Shown: piece by piece, positions 29,711 through 40,133 of the stretch
How positions within the stretch are numbered: position 1 is the stretch's first letter
Layout: each line of letters opens with the position of its first letter
NCBI GenBank assembly: GCA_030272585.1
Contig: BSYQ01000014.1
Span: 682,001-746,000, forward strand
DNA: 64,000 nucleotides
Direction of reading: 5' to 3'
DNA from: Bryopsis sp. KO-2023
Taxonomy: Eukaryota > Chlorophyta > Ulvophyceae > Bryopsidales > Bryopsidaceae
Notes under the pieces: model-generated
What the model was told of the DNA's origin: nothing
Databases searched by the model: none
What the model saw: only the letters and a program-made list of their open reading frames with translations
Position numbers and translations under genes: made by a program

Positions 29711-31492
29711 ATGGCTGCCGACACACCCGCCGCAATTATTGCGAGGTTGGAAGCGGAGGTAGCTCAAAAAGAGGAGGTGCTGCAGAACAATGAGGCCTTA
29801 ACCCGGCAGCTCTCAGAGTTGAGTGACCGGACGAAAGCAGCTGAGGCTGCGAAGGAGGCAGCGGAGAAAGCCAAGGAAAAGGCGGAGGCGGAAAAGAAAG
29901 AAGCGGAGGACAAGACTAAGGTCTTGGAAGAAAAATTGGAAGCCATGAAGCTGAAAAAGCAAAGGTTCCAATCTCACATGATGGCTAACCATCGTGAGAA
30001 TGACCTCCGTAAACAAGCTCTCGGGGGAATGGTAGATCGATTTACCGCGGTAGAGGAAACGCTGCAGCGAGCTGTAGCAACCGCGTGGAGTGCAGCAGCC
30101 AACAACCTTGAGAAGGAATTGGCAGAACAAGAGCTGCAGATCGATTTGCTGGGAGAGTCCCTCAGAGACGGCTCTGAAAAACTTCAAGTGCAGAGCGAAA
30201 CAACGGACAAGATGCTGCGTTTGAACCCGCCGGTACCAGCACCACGGGTACGCGAAGAACTGGATCGCCAAGTCCAAGTTCTGTTGTCAAACGCAACACT
30301 TGATCTGGAACCGTCCAAGGACGATGATGCGGGAGGCTCAAGCAAGGGCAAGGGGAAAGGGAAAAACAAACGCCCAAGCTCGCCGTGTAGGGATGAAGAT
30401 CCACACGGAAAGAGAAGGCGAGAGGACGGTGACGATGAAGGTGGTGAGCCACCGAGGGATCGTATGCCTGGAGATGCAGCAAGAGCCAACTTGTTACTCA
30501 AGTTAAAGGCTGCCGCATTAAAAACTCCAGCACCCTCACAACCAGCGCCAACAGTTCAGACTCCCGGAGATGAGGCTACTGCAATAGCACCGGGGGAGGA
30601 CTTATTCGACATGAGAGAGGAGGAGCTTTTGGACTTGGATTTTAACGAAGAAATTAACTTCGGCAGTCCACCTCCTAGGCTCGAAGGTCCTAGTTCTGAA
30701 CTGGAGGACGGGGAAATCAGGAATGATGAAGGGCCAAGCCAGGTGACAGAGGTTCAGCGTGCGGTCCATCCACCGTTGGAGTTAGCTCCAACAGAAGCAG
30801 CACTTCGGGCTTTCCGAGAAAAGGTTAAGCTCAGAAGACTAAGGGCGGCTGCTCAGGACAAAGTGGATGCTGCACCCAGCGAAGTGAACCTGTCACGGGA
30901 GGATATCGAGGAGGCTTGCAACCCCATCACTGCGTCAGAGAAATGGCCGAAGGTCCAATATACGAACCCCAGGGACCGAGCCTTGCAAAATTACCGCGGC
31001 AACCGGCACTTTCACGAGTTGCCCATGTGCATTTGGTGCGGGAGAAGCCCAATGCAAGCAAGTGCTCAGCGGCTGACGCAGAAGAAGTATTCCGTCCTTC
31101 CTTGTGGGTATCACCTCGTGTGTGATGCTCATTGGTTGGCATACTCGATGCTGGGGCGCATCGTCACGGCGGTCCAAAAAGTCGCGGAAGTGGACAACAA
31201 GTCCATCGCCACCGTCTCCCCATTCTCTCTACCTGCCCATATATTGAAGCTGACACGCTCGACGTTCGAAGAAATCCCTCCGTTCCCAGCTGAGCACGAG
31301 AAGTTGCCACACTGCAACATGTGTGTGAAGCGGCAGCTCAAGGTGTCCGGCATCACAAGGGATCTGCCATTCCTAAAGTCCAAGAGGGTGGCTGCCGCAT
31401 TTGATCCCTGTGTCCGGTATCGTGCAGTGCAGCAAGCGCATGCGCAGGAGCAGCGTGCTATTCAGCAAGCGCAAGCGCCGGAACAGCGTTAA
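29711..31492 (+). CDS. Element B ORF3: coiled coil plus RING-like zinc-motif protein (593 aa)
   Basis: Intact third ORF between pol and the 3' LTR. Residues about 10-90 form a strong Ala/Lys/Glu coiled coil. The middle has a Lys/Gly block that may be a nuclear signal (GKGKGKNKRPSSP, GKRRRED), then an acidic stretch. From about 435 comes CIWC-x21-CGYHLVC with His three residues on (DAH), then 63 residues and CNMC: the same order as a C3H-type RING, C-x2-C-x21-C-x2-H-x2-C-x2-H-x(n)-C-x2-C. The tail has Gln/Ala-rich repeats. No membrane segment is seen. Of the three ORF3 copies it is the longest and best preserved. Known gypsy elements often carry extra ORFs, but I do not know this one. Confidence 0.85.
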   Translation: MAADTPAAIIARLEAEVAQKEEVLQNNEALTRQLSELSDRTKAAEAAKEAAEKAKEKAEAEKKEAEDKTKVLEEKLEAMKLKKQRFQSHMMANHRENDLRKQALGGMVDRFTAVEETLQRAVATAWSAAANNLEKELAEQELQIDLLGESLRDGSEKLQVQSETTDKMLRLNPPVPAPRVREELDRQVQVLLSNATLDLEPSKDDDAGGSSKGKGKGKNKRPSSPCRDEDPHGKRRREDGDDEGGEPPRDRMPGDAARANLLLKLKAAALKTPAPSQPAPTVQTPGDEATAIAPGEDLFDMREEELLDLDFNEEINFGSPPPRLEGPSSELEDGEIRNDEGPSQVTEVQRAVHPPLELAPTEAALRAFREKVKLRRLRAAAQDKVDAAPSEVNLSREDIEEACNPITASEKWPKVQYTNPRDRALQNYRGNRHFHELPMCIWCGRSPMQASAQRLTQKKYSVLPCGYHLVCDAHWLAYSMLGRIVTAVQKVAEVDNKSIATVSPFSLPAHILKLTRSTFEEIPPFPAEHEKLPHCNMCVKRQLKVSGITRDLPFLKSKRVAAAFDPCVRYRAVQQAHAQEQRAIQQAQAPEQR

Positions 31493-31687
31493 GGAGGAGG
31501 GAAAAGGAGTTATCGTCGACCAAGTGTGTGCGTGCAGCAGCTGTCAGAGACGTCAGAGTAAGAGACAGGTCCAAGACAGTTGGGTGTGGGTATGGGAGTG
31601 GGTGAGTTTTGTGTTTGTGTTTTTGTGTTTTTGTTTTTCTTTGTGTTTTGGTGTGCGTGGGCGCCCACTTTTTGCGGGGGGGGCGTA

Positions 31688-32107
31688 TGTTAGTCTTTTA
31701 GCGCTATACGAGGTAGTTTGGGATAGAGCCGAGGGTGGCTGACGCATGTGGGTTCACGAGTAAGACAGATTAGACCCAGAGTTTGGGGCATGCGTCAGCG
31801 TACTACACTTAGGGGTACTTAAGAGGCCCACTCGTTGTTTTGACACTCATAGTTACTTTGTAAGAACTCGGGATTCGTGGGATTGGTGTGTTCCCGCTTG
31901 TGTGTGTGTTTGTGTGTGTGTGTCTAAGTGTTTGCCTGACGCAATCACTTATCCAACCAAGTGCTCTAGTAGCGTTCACAACCGCGCTAGCTAGAGAGTT
32001 GTCTAAAGCAACAAACCCCACAAGTATACTTGCGTTAGCCAGCAAGTTATCACGAATCCAATCAACACAGCCGACCACTATTGCGTCACCCACAAGCTTC
32101 ACTATCA
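31688..32107 (+). repeat. Element B 3' LTR
   Basis: 420 bp, identical by eye to 22,048-22,467, followed by TSD GTGCG at 32,108-32,112. Confidence 0.95.
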
Positions 32108-32112
32108 GTGCG

Positions 32113-32401
32113 GTTCCACCGCCAGGACGGGTTTTTCCCGGAACCGGAGGACATACTCCAGGACTCGCGTATCTTGATGCTTGGGGACGACGTCGTCCTG
32201 GTGCCTGGATTGGATGAGCCGTTTCCCGCGAGCGAGTGTCCGGCCTGCTACAAACGCGAGCTCGGTACGGAGTGGACTGGCCGTTTAAAGGACATCATAA
32301 ACGGATACGGGAAATTATACTATGCACGCACCGGTCTCGAACCCCCTCACGTTCCTAAAGGGGGGTCGCGCAAGAGGCGCGCACAGGGGGCACCAGAGTG
32401 A
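32113..32401 (+). pseudogene. Element A ORF3, 3' part: second half of RING-like motif
   Basis: Continues the frame broken at 22,047. It contains the last zinc pair CPAC (SECPACYKRELG), 56 residues after the last Cys before the break (counting across the insertion), and ends with a basic tail (GGSRKRRAQ) and TGA at 32,399-32,401. The ATG-like start within B's LTR is not native. Confidence 0.7.
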
Positions 32402-32706
32402 ATTGATTGGTTTTCTTGTTATTGTTTGGTTTCGTTCGGTATTCGGTTCGGGGTTTTTCGTTTCGTGGGTTCTTTTGTGAAAGCGTCGGGGACGCTCTGG
32501 AACGGTTTTCTTTATTGACTTCTTTTTGTGAGTAAGTTCGGATTGAACAGTATCAAACGGGTTTTTCGGGTTTATTCTCTTGTGCAGAAACACTGGGACT
32601 GGTTGGGACAAACATTCGAACAGGTTATTGGGTTATTTTTGTGTAAGGATTATGGAGATGAACTGTCGGCTTCGCGGGACGCGAAGTCGTTTGGGGGGGG
32701 ACTAGT
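32402..32706 (+). other. Element A 3' untranslated region
   Basis: T- and G-rich, with no supported coding sequence. Ends with a purine tract directly before the 3' LTR at 32,707. Confidence 0.6.
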
Positions 32707-32883
32707 TGATATGAACCTCTGACTCACCAGTCCGTCCAGAAGTTACAGCTGGACGGGGACGGTTCGAGATGTGAGATCTCGTACCGTCCCAGAGGCCATA
32801 TAACGCAGCCTAGCCTTCCCACCTCAGTTCTATCCTTTCGCAGTTAAACTATTGTCTCGGTCTGTGACCTCACGTTCATATCA
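32707..32883 (+). repeat. Element A 3' LTR
   Basis: 177 bp with TGATATGAAC at the start and GTTCATATCA at the end; followed by TSD GCATA (32,884-32,888). Confidence 0.93.
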
Positions 32884-33003
32884 GCATAACTCATGGGAGC
32901 CCGAAGCAAATCTGGAGAATGCTCGGGATATGATTGAGGAATATAAGAAACCAACGTTGGTTCCCCTGAAATCAGTGCGTCGGAGTAGGCGGCTTCGTTC
33001 GTG
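32884..33003 (+). pseudogene. pol: Element D: end of chromodomain and basic C-terminus
   Basis: After the second GCATA copy the frame reads HNSWEPEANLENARDMIEEY, the missing second half of D's chromodomain, then a basic tail (SVRRSRRLRS) and a TGA stop at 33,001-33,003. Together with 12,277-14,039 it shows that A landed inside the chromodomain coding sequence. Confidence 0.8.
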
Positions 33004-33964
33004 ACTTGTGTGGGGTTGAATATGTCTTCAAGATCAGGAAGGGGAGTACTGATATGGAGAGGGGTTCGTGATCAGAAAAATCAAGTTGTTTGTATCAGGA
33101 GGAATACTTTCAACTAATGAACCTGCCTTAGTTGAAGGTTAGCTACCTTGATTTTGGGTTTCTCGCATAATGGGAGTCGACTTGCTTCCGAAACAGGAAG
33201 GTGAAGTTGAATAAGAAGAAGTCTTGGGTATCGAATCTTCTTACTGCATACGCGGATGTGCAGGTGCGAGAGTATGGATATCAATTCGGGAGGAATTGAT
33301 ATGGTGTCTTGGTTCGCCACCAAGAATGGGTGTGTTGGATGTTGGTAGAATCAGTGGGACAATAGTCAACTGATTATCCATGGTAGAGAGATGTGGGTGG
33401 TCCGCATAGCTAAAGGGGTAACCGATAGCTAAGGTACAAGAGTATCTTGTGGACCCATCTGCTCTATTGACCACACGAGGATAACTGCTCCAGGTTATCA
33501 TGGTATGTTGCAATAGCAGCATATGCTCCAGAGGCACGAGTCACCAGGTGGAGACTCATCGGAGGGGGAGGACTGTTATGCCCTCCTTGCCTGAGTGTGC
33601 CGCCTCCACTAGCCATGTGGGTGGCGTGGTGTAGTGGGTGGTCAATGTCACATCCCCCTGATGGGTGATGTGACTGGACAGGGTGTCCGCCTAGCTTGCT
33701 AGGTTCCTCCACGTGGTTGATGGGACCCATGGGGTTGGAGGGTTAAAGGACTTCAAGGGGCTGTCCAGGGGGCTTCTTTTGGGGACTAGGTCGCGCAGGA
33801 GATGTTCTAAACATTATTGATGTCATTAGAAGGTAGTTTATACATAGGAGGAAGTTAGTGGGAAGCTAATCTTTGCCTATTTAATAATGGAAGGGCGTTG
33901 TAGAAGTAGGCATATTTTGGAGGCATATTTTGGAGGTACTCTTGTAAACACTTTCGAAGGACAA
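33004..33964 (+). other. Element D 3' region with a candidate 3' LTR starting at 33,574
   Basis: No coding sequence seen in 33,004-33,573. A purine tract (CGGAGGGGGAGGAC) ends just before TGTTATGCCCTCC at 33,574, which looks like the start of a 3' LTR. A TATA-like CTATTTAATAATG lies near 33,877. The LTR end is not clear because a MITE is inserted at 33,965, and the 5' LTR lies outside the window. Confidence 0.4.
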
Positions 33965-34330
33965 TACCGTAAAAGTCCGAAAATAAGCCCCCCCTCAAAT
34001 AACGCCCCCCCCCCCCCCGTGTATACGCCCCGGTACGAAAATCAACACTTGTGGTCCGTGTATACGCCCCCTTGGTCGTACAACTCGCGTCTCGCGCAGT
34101 GACATCCCCAACAACATGTTCGATTGACTATTACTGCCTAATACCCACACTCGACAGTTCCGAAACATTAACGGAGCACTTCGGCGCGCTTTCATCCACT
34201 GGATCGACGAAGTCGAAGTCGATCCTTGTATACGCCTTTGCCCGAATATAAGCCCCTGCCCATGTATACGCCCCCTTTTTAGGGCTTACTATTCTATACG
34301 CCCGGGGCTTATTTTCGGACTTTTACGGTA
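33965..34330. mobile_element. MITE with 25-bp inverted ends and TA target duplication
   Basis: The element spans 33,967-34,328 (362 bp). Ends are perfect 25-bp inverted repeats starting CCGTAAAAGTCCGAAAATAA, flanked by TA on both sides, as in Tc1/mariner-type insertions. The interior repeats TATACGCCCC-type words in both orientations. No ORF of note. Confidence 0.8.
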
Positions 34331-34554
34331 GACCAACCTCGATTTTTGGTGACACACGCGATTAAGACAACTCTTAACGATAACAAGCCGCAAGAGCGAA
34401 AAACCCCAGAGCCAAAGTTCCGCAATTCGAAAAAAGTATCTTGCAAATATATATGCTTTTTTTGATTAGGCGGAACTGTGCTCTGAACTAAGAGCCTATT
34501 TAAAAGGCTACGAGTGTAATCAAATGTCTTTATTGTCTATTGTTCTCGCCCGTA

Positions 34555-34608
34555 TCACGGGGGGTGGGCGTTATTTCGGGGGAGGCTTATTTACAAACTT
34601 TTATGGTA
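34555..34608. repeat. Degenerate second right end of the same MITE family
   Basis: GGGCGTTATTTCGGGGGAGG, then CTTATTTACAAACTTTTATGG followed by TA, matches the complement of the left end of the 33,967 MITE with several changes. No own left end is seen, so the complete MITE may have landed near or in an older relative. Confidence 0.55.
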
Positions 34609-36031
34609 TTCCTCAACTCGTTGGTGTCCCAGTTCAAATCTATCCTTCTCCTCTCATATTCACCCTGTAATTTCTACAATAATGTTATTCATTGTTCTTG
34701 GTTTTTCCTCTATGTTTGCCTCTGTGTTTTGCCTCTATGGAAGCAACGTGAAATCACGTCAAATTACATTAACACAGCCGCAACAAGAACGCCAATTTGT
34801 GGGCGTTCTTTTTGCGCCAGACATCGTCGATATCCGAATTCGATAAAGAGGCGTAGGCGATAAAACAACGCCGGTTATCGTCATTTTATCCCGGTTGGTT
34901 TTTTCAGATGGACATCTGCGATATTTTGAAAGCAGCCTGCCAACGAAACCCCTAACAGAACGAAGATTGGCAGAAGCCGTGGTTCAGAATTGTGGACCCA
35001 CGTGGGATTCTTTTCTTTTTTTTCCCTTTCGAAATTGAGGGCAACCATCCATTTTATGGACCGGCTGCCACCCGCCCCCCCCCCGCTTGCCTGCTGTGCA
35101 GGGATGTAAAGAATGCTCAGAATTCAGATCGATTCCTAATGGTTTGTGTTGGTGAAAGACGCGTTTATGCGTTTTCGCTCACACCCGTGGCAAGTGCAAC
35201 GACTTTTCTCCTCCTTTGACCATCACGTCAAACAAATGAGATGAATGCACGAGTACATAACCGAGCAACACTCTTTCCGACACTCCAACAAGAGAAAATG
35301 CTGAACTCCAGCGAATAAGCTGCGTTCTTTCTGAAAACCGGGAGGAGTCCTCACTGGGGGCTTCAGAACAGCACCGGCCCTCGTCCGTCTGTTGCGTCTC
35401 TCCTTATCCCAAGAGATAGAAAAGGAGTTTTGGTCAGTCGACAGGCGGAATGCCATTTTTAGCAACAGTCTCGAAATGGCTTTGGTGCGGAACAACGGCG
35501 AAGGTATCGACAGAGGAGGTCGTCCCCACAACGAATTCCAAGGTGAAAACCACCAAACATCACGCCTTATCCGTTAAGAGCGATAGAGCGTTACGGAGTT
35601 CCCTGTGTTCGGCTGCGGAACATCCGCACGATCGATTCTGGCTCCTCGTGGTTTCGGAGCGAGGGTAAAAAAAACCCAGTGGAATGGTGGTTCATGGATT
35701 TGCCGGAGTGGCGCCGCCTGGAGTCCGATCAGACGGCTGAAACTCAATTCACGTTCAAGGGTCCAGGTTGCTCCCCACGATCACCTTCGCGCGAACAATC
35801 GGTTCAAATGTCAGACCACCGCAAGAGTTCCCAGGAACAAAATCGCATTATACTCGTAATGTTAACTCCCAACAAGAAGCTTGAATACATGTAGGCTTAA
35901 GGGTGCACGCTATCTCTGAGTCAGTCATCGAGCATTCATTCCCCCCCCCCAAAAAAAAAGAAAGGAAAAAGGATTGGAAGAAGAAAAAACCAAATAGGGG
36001 GAAAACAAACAAGTTGTTGCTGTGTTTGAAG
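34609..36031. other. Intergenic region before the F-box/WD40 gene
   Basis: No gene recognised. Short frames near 35,450-35,860 could include a 5' exon of the F-box gene but show no known motif. C- and A-runs (CCCCCCCCCC then AAAAAAAAA near 35,941) lie just upstream of that gene. Confidence 0.4.
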
Positions 36032-37057
36032 TCCACGAGGAGATGGGACTTGCCTGCGGACATCGTCACAGAGATTATGGCCTTGCTGCCGGGGAAAAAG
36101 ATCGCACAACATTCATGCTTGTGCCGAGTGTGGAGCATGGCTGCCAAGCACCCGAAATTGAAACAAAAAACGCTGCTCGAAAAATCCTGGCGATCGAAAG
36201 ACGTCTCCCCCATGGTCCAAAAATTGATGCAAAATGGAAAAATATGTGGAGTGGCTCAGAAAGATGTCGAAATTGCTGTGGGGGGGCCAGGGTTTGTCAG
36301 GGTGTGGAACACTGAGACGAGATCGGTTTCGACCACCTGCCAAGATGTGCCGTATTTTGAGATTTCCTGTATTCGTTGGATTGGAGAGTTGATTTTGGGT
36401 GGGGATTCGAGGGGGACGATCCATGGATGGGATGCCTCAACGGGGAAAAAAGTTGTTCAATTTGAGGCAGATATTTATGTTGTGTGTGCGATTGAAAATC
36501 TGGGGAATGTGTTAGCCTCCGGAGGGGGGGAACAGTCGATCAAGCTCTGGAAAAAGGGGGACTGGGTTTTGGACAAAACCTTGCAGGGGCACACGCACAG
36601 GGTGTGTGTTCTGGCTGGGACCACCGGTGGAGAGCGCCTGGTGAGTGGGTCTTGCGATGCTTCCGTCAGAGTTTGGGATGTGAGATCCAGAAAGTGTCTG
36701 CATGTCTTGCATGGACATATGGCCACTGTTTCTTCTTTGACCGTTTGTGGAGATGTGATTGCCAGTGGATCGGAGGACTTCACCGTGCGTTTGTGGGGCT
36801 TGAGCTCCGGCCAATGCATCCGCTCCTTCGTTAACCATAAAGATTGGCTGGGGTGTGTGGATCTGAATGGAAAGTTGGGAGTCAGCGGTGCCTGGGATAA
36901 GACGGTCAAAGTGTGGAATGCTGCTGAGGAGGAGGAGTGTTTGCAGTCGCTCAACGTTTCGTCCATCCCCCAGAAAGTGTGGTTTGATGGAGAAAAATTA
37001 GTGGCGGTGACTAGCAAAGGAGAGTTATGGATCTGGGATTTTTCTATCGACAGGTGA
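36032..37057 (+). CDS. F-box/WD40-repeat protein (at least 341 aa; 5' exon not identified)
   Basis: A likely substrate receptor of an SCF-type ubiquitin ligase. The N-terminal segment RRWDLPADIVTEIMALLPGK, followed by CRVWSMAAKHPKLKQ, is an F-box-like motif. Seven WD-type blades follow, ending VRVWN, IHGWD, IKLWK, VRVWD, VRLWG, VKVWN and LWIWD, enough for a seven-bladed propeller. The frame is open further upstream but has no ATG before the F-box, and the Lys-rich stretch there is encoded by homopolymer runs. I therefore place the exon start at a possible acceptor (TGTTTGAAG, then TCCACG) and assume an unseen first exon. The stop is TGA at 37,055-37,057. F-box plus WD40 defines the FBXW class; the substrate is unknown. 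Confidence 0.8.
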   Translation, partial: STRRWDLPADIVTEIMALLPGKKIAQHSCLCRVWSMAAKHPKLKQKTLLEKSWRSKDVSPMVQKLMQNGKICGVAQKDVEIAVGGPGFVRVWNTETRSVSTTCQDVPYFEISCIRWIGELILGGDSRGTIHGWDASTGKKVVQFEADIYVVCAIENLGNVLASGGGEQSIKLWKKGDWVLDKTLQGHTHRVCVLAGTTGGERLVSGSCDASVRVWDVRSRKCLHVLHGHMATVSSLTVCGDVIASGSEDFTVRLWGLSSGQCIRSFVNHKDWLGCVDLNGKLGVSGAWDKTVKVWNAAEEEECLQSLNVSSIPQKVWFDGEKLVAVTSKGELWIWDFSIDR

Positions 37058-40000
37058 ATCCTGTTCATTGCTGGATTTTTTATTTTTTATTTTGTGGATA
37101 TTGAACACTGCCAGTTGTGGGAATTCCATTGGTTGGGAGGTTTGGGGTTTTCAAGTTAGATATTGTTAGGTTGTGTCTTTGGGAAGTGGGGAGCTCATGA
37201 GTGTCGGCTTTTTCGTGAGTTCAAAAGGATTTCTATCAGCCAATTGAAATCTGGAATTTGGAGGGATAATGCTTGTGGAACTGGAAAATCTGGAAATGAC
37301 TGGGGGGTTGCTATTTAGGGGCAGCCTTTTCTTAGGGATTTATGTTTGGGGAAGTCCTATGCAGTATCCAATGTCAAGAATCTGGAGTATTAGATAAATG
37401 TTTACTTATTTTTTATTTTCCGTGAATCCAAGTTCAAAGGCCAAGCAGTCGATGTCTCGGTGCTGGATCTGTTTGTGAGCAACTTGGTGGGTGGTGGGGT
37501 TTTGCAGTACTGCATCAATTGTTATTTGGTGGAGTTATTTTTGGGACAGTATTGAGGTGAAGGAAATCGTACCAGTGCGACAAGGACAGTTTTGGGGCGG
37601 CAGAAAGAGATGAACGAAGTTATAGTCTTCGATGGTTGAAATGAATTTACTCCTCACTTTTTGTGGGAGCTTTTCCACTTTCTGCGGATATGAGGGACAA
37701 AGGACATTTGTGTAAGATATTCTGATTGTGCTAAGCTACAGTTCCACATCTATCCATTTCAATTTCGTTTTTAATTGTGTCGACCCCAAACCCCTACATT
37801 TCGTTAATAGCAAAAGATCCAGGATCAATACCCATTTTTTGCCATTTTTGGTTTTTCTCTCTGTTCAAGCACAGCACAGAAGATACATTACATTCTTCAT
37901 TTTCAATTTGACATAAGAAGAAGGAAAAAGGACAGACAATCTGGCCTTTTGACACCAATGCTCATCGCCATCATCATCAGGATTGGATTTTTTTGTACAA
38001 TATACATATTTTCTTGTCTTGTATAGTTTGGAATGGCCACCAAATGATGATGGGGGACCTAGTACACCTGGAATATAACCAGTTCCCTCCTGATGTTTAT
38101 GAAATTTTGATAGCATTTTGTGCTGCATGAAATTTCGTTTACTGGAACGAAAATTCAGAGAAACCCCAGAAACCCTCCCCAGAAGCCCTCTTCGAAACAA
38201 GCTGCAAAATCAAATCCAGAAACAAATGCAACAGAACATTCCCATGCAACAAGACCATTCGTTACACGAAAAAATGTTTTTCACAATCTATCCACCTTCA
38301 CATATCCCCGACCGGCTAATCCAAAATCCCCACGGATAAAAAAGAAATGAAAATAATATGTGCTTGAGAAAACCGAGAGCAGAGAAAAAAAAAGACTCTT
38401 TTGACTACTTTCTCTTTGATGGAAAAAACACTTCTGCCTTTTTCTGCCTCGTTTTCACTTGTGATTACTATTTTTTTTCCTTTTTCTTTTTCCACACCCA
38501 CCGAACAAGCCACCCCAAAATCCTAATGCAAAATCAATCCGAAATATAAACCTCCATTTTTTTCCCCCAACCGAAAGGGAACGCATTCCAGCTGAATTCT
38601 AGACAATGATTTCGAGTCAAAATTCCACCACCAAGCTCGGAAAAATGAGAAGGTTGTATCCAAACTTGCAGTCATAATTTGAATCGGGACTTGAAGTCCA
38701 AACACCGAAAATTCTTGCCAGAAATTTTGATCCAAACACTGAGCTTGGACAAAAAAAAATCTCCTTGAAATTTGCAATCGGACCGGAACTGGAATTTAGA
38801 AAGCAAAATTTGAATCGAAATTCAAACAGCAGCTCATCAAAAGAGAGAGAGGTTCCTCTATCTCTCTCACACACCACAACATGATTTTTGTTTTTTTTTC
38901 TTCTTTTTTCTTTTTTTTCCCTTGCCTTCCCAAAAACAATACAGAAAGCAGAAAAAAATCTTAAAACACCCCTTTTTAGCTTCTATTTCGGGTGGACCCC
39001 ACCATTGCGACAAAAATTCTCCTTCAGAAAAAACATAGAGAACCATGCCAATACTTTTTTTTTTTTTTCAAAACGTCTCTTTGTTTGTTTTTTTGAATCC
39101 TTTTTTTTTTTGAGAAAAATCCTTTTTTTTTAAAGAAATGTCCTTTTTTTTGTGTTTTTTTGTGTTTTTTTTGTCTGCCCCCCCTTCAAAATATGTCATT
39201 CTGTTTTTTTTCAGTATTAGTATTTTGTTTTTTCCTTTCAGCTCCATTAAAAAAGGGGGAGGCATATCCTAATGATAAAACTCATACAGGTACATATATA
39301 TTTCTGGAGAAAAAAAATATATATGCATATATCAAATCATTGCAAACTTCCCTGGGCTCTTTCAACCTTCTTTTCTCTTTTTTCTTTTTTTTTCATTGTT
39401 TCCCCTCTCTTTCTTAAAAAAATCTATTTAGCTGGACACATACATATCACATCAAATCATCCATATTTCTTTTTTTTTTTCTCTCTTTCGACATTAATCG
39501 AGCCCAATGCCAACAAAACAAAATGTAAAGGCAAGTCTATCGAGGGGTTTCTCTCTTTCTTTTTTTTCTTCTTTTTCCAGCCTTTCTTGAATAAGCTAAA
39601 ATGTTGGATATATAAAATCGTCTATAAAATCTCCTTTTCTTTTTCTTTTTCTCGTCACTTTTTTTTTGTTTGGTTTCGTGTGTATTTGTTTTTCACTGCT
39701 TCACCCCCCAACCCCCCTCCCTAATTTCCCTTTTCTTCCCCCCCCCTTCTCTATATTCTCTTTTTTTTCCAAATTGGGGGTATCAATGTCATATATATGT
39801 ATATTGTACATCCATGATGATCTGGTCTCCCTTCAACAAAAAAAGGGCCCATTGTAAATTTTGCATTGAAAACCAAGCGACATTTATCGCCACACAAGAA
39901 GAAAATATGCATTCTAAAAAAAATCACTGTTTTTTTTTTTCTTTTTCTTTGAAATCTCGGTTCGAGAAATTTTCCTCCTTTTCCCAACCCCCCCTCCTCC

Positions 40001-40133
40001 AGAACCCCCCCTACAAAAACAGAAACCAAACCAAACCCCCTCCTCCTCGGACCGGAAAGAAAACAAAACGACCCCACGGTCGGCTTCCGATACCTTCATC
40101 CCCTTTTCCCCCGGAACCACAAAAACCAGTCCC
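37058..40133. other. Gene-poor intergenic region with long poly-T and poly-C tracts
   Basis: About 3.1 kb between the convergent F-box and kinase genes, with no supported gene. 38,880-39,790 is crowded with T runs (up to about 12), plus C runs near 39,704-39,746 and ATATAT stretches near 39,292-39,332. Frames found here are low-complexity Phe/Ser/Lys strings and not credible. Confidence 0.6.

Larger units (their letters stand above)
22048..32107 (+). mobile_element. Element B: young full-length Ty3/gypsy chromodomain LTR retrotransposon inside A
   Basis: 10,060 bp with two 420-bp LTRs (22,048-22,467 and 31,688-32,107) that look identical by eye, beginning TGTTAGTC and ending ACTATCA, with a TSD GTGCG (22,043-22,047 and 32,108-32,112). 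It holds gag, pol and ORF3, all open. A G-rich tract (GCGGGGGGGGCGTA) precedes the 3' LTR. The insertion point is in A's ORF3. Identical LTRs and intact frames suggest very recent movement. Confidence 0.96.
14040..32883 (+). mobile_element. Element A: Ty3/gypsy chromodomain LTR retrotransposon carrying element B
   Basis: Bounded by short LTRs (14,040-14,218, 179 bp; 32,707-32,883, 177 bp) with perfect 10-bp inverted ends TGATATGAAC / GTTCATATCA and a 5-bp TSD GCATA (14,035-14,039 and 32,884-32,888). Of the 18,844 bp, 10,065 are element B plus one TSD copy, so A itself is about 8.8 kb. It carries a small leader ORF, gag, pol and ORF3. A purine tract (GTTTGGGGGGGGACTAGT) precedes the 3' LTR. 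The LTRs differ by a few bases and a 2-bp indel near their ends, so A is older than B and C. Confidence 0.95.

Noticed and set aside
29711..31492. Envelope-type gene in element B
   Set aside because: Its position would suit env, but there is no signal peptide, no transmembrane segment and no fusion-like motif; the protein is charged and carries a zinc pattern.
35392..35668. Possible first exon of the F-box/WD40 gene
   Set aside because: Several short frames compete and none gives a clear donor in phase with the acceptor at 36,032; left unassigned.
38884..39790. Several plus-strand frames rich in Phe, Ser and Lys
   Set aside because: Translations of poly-T and poly-A runs; no domains, no codon structure.
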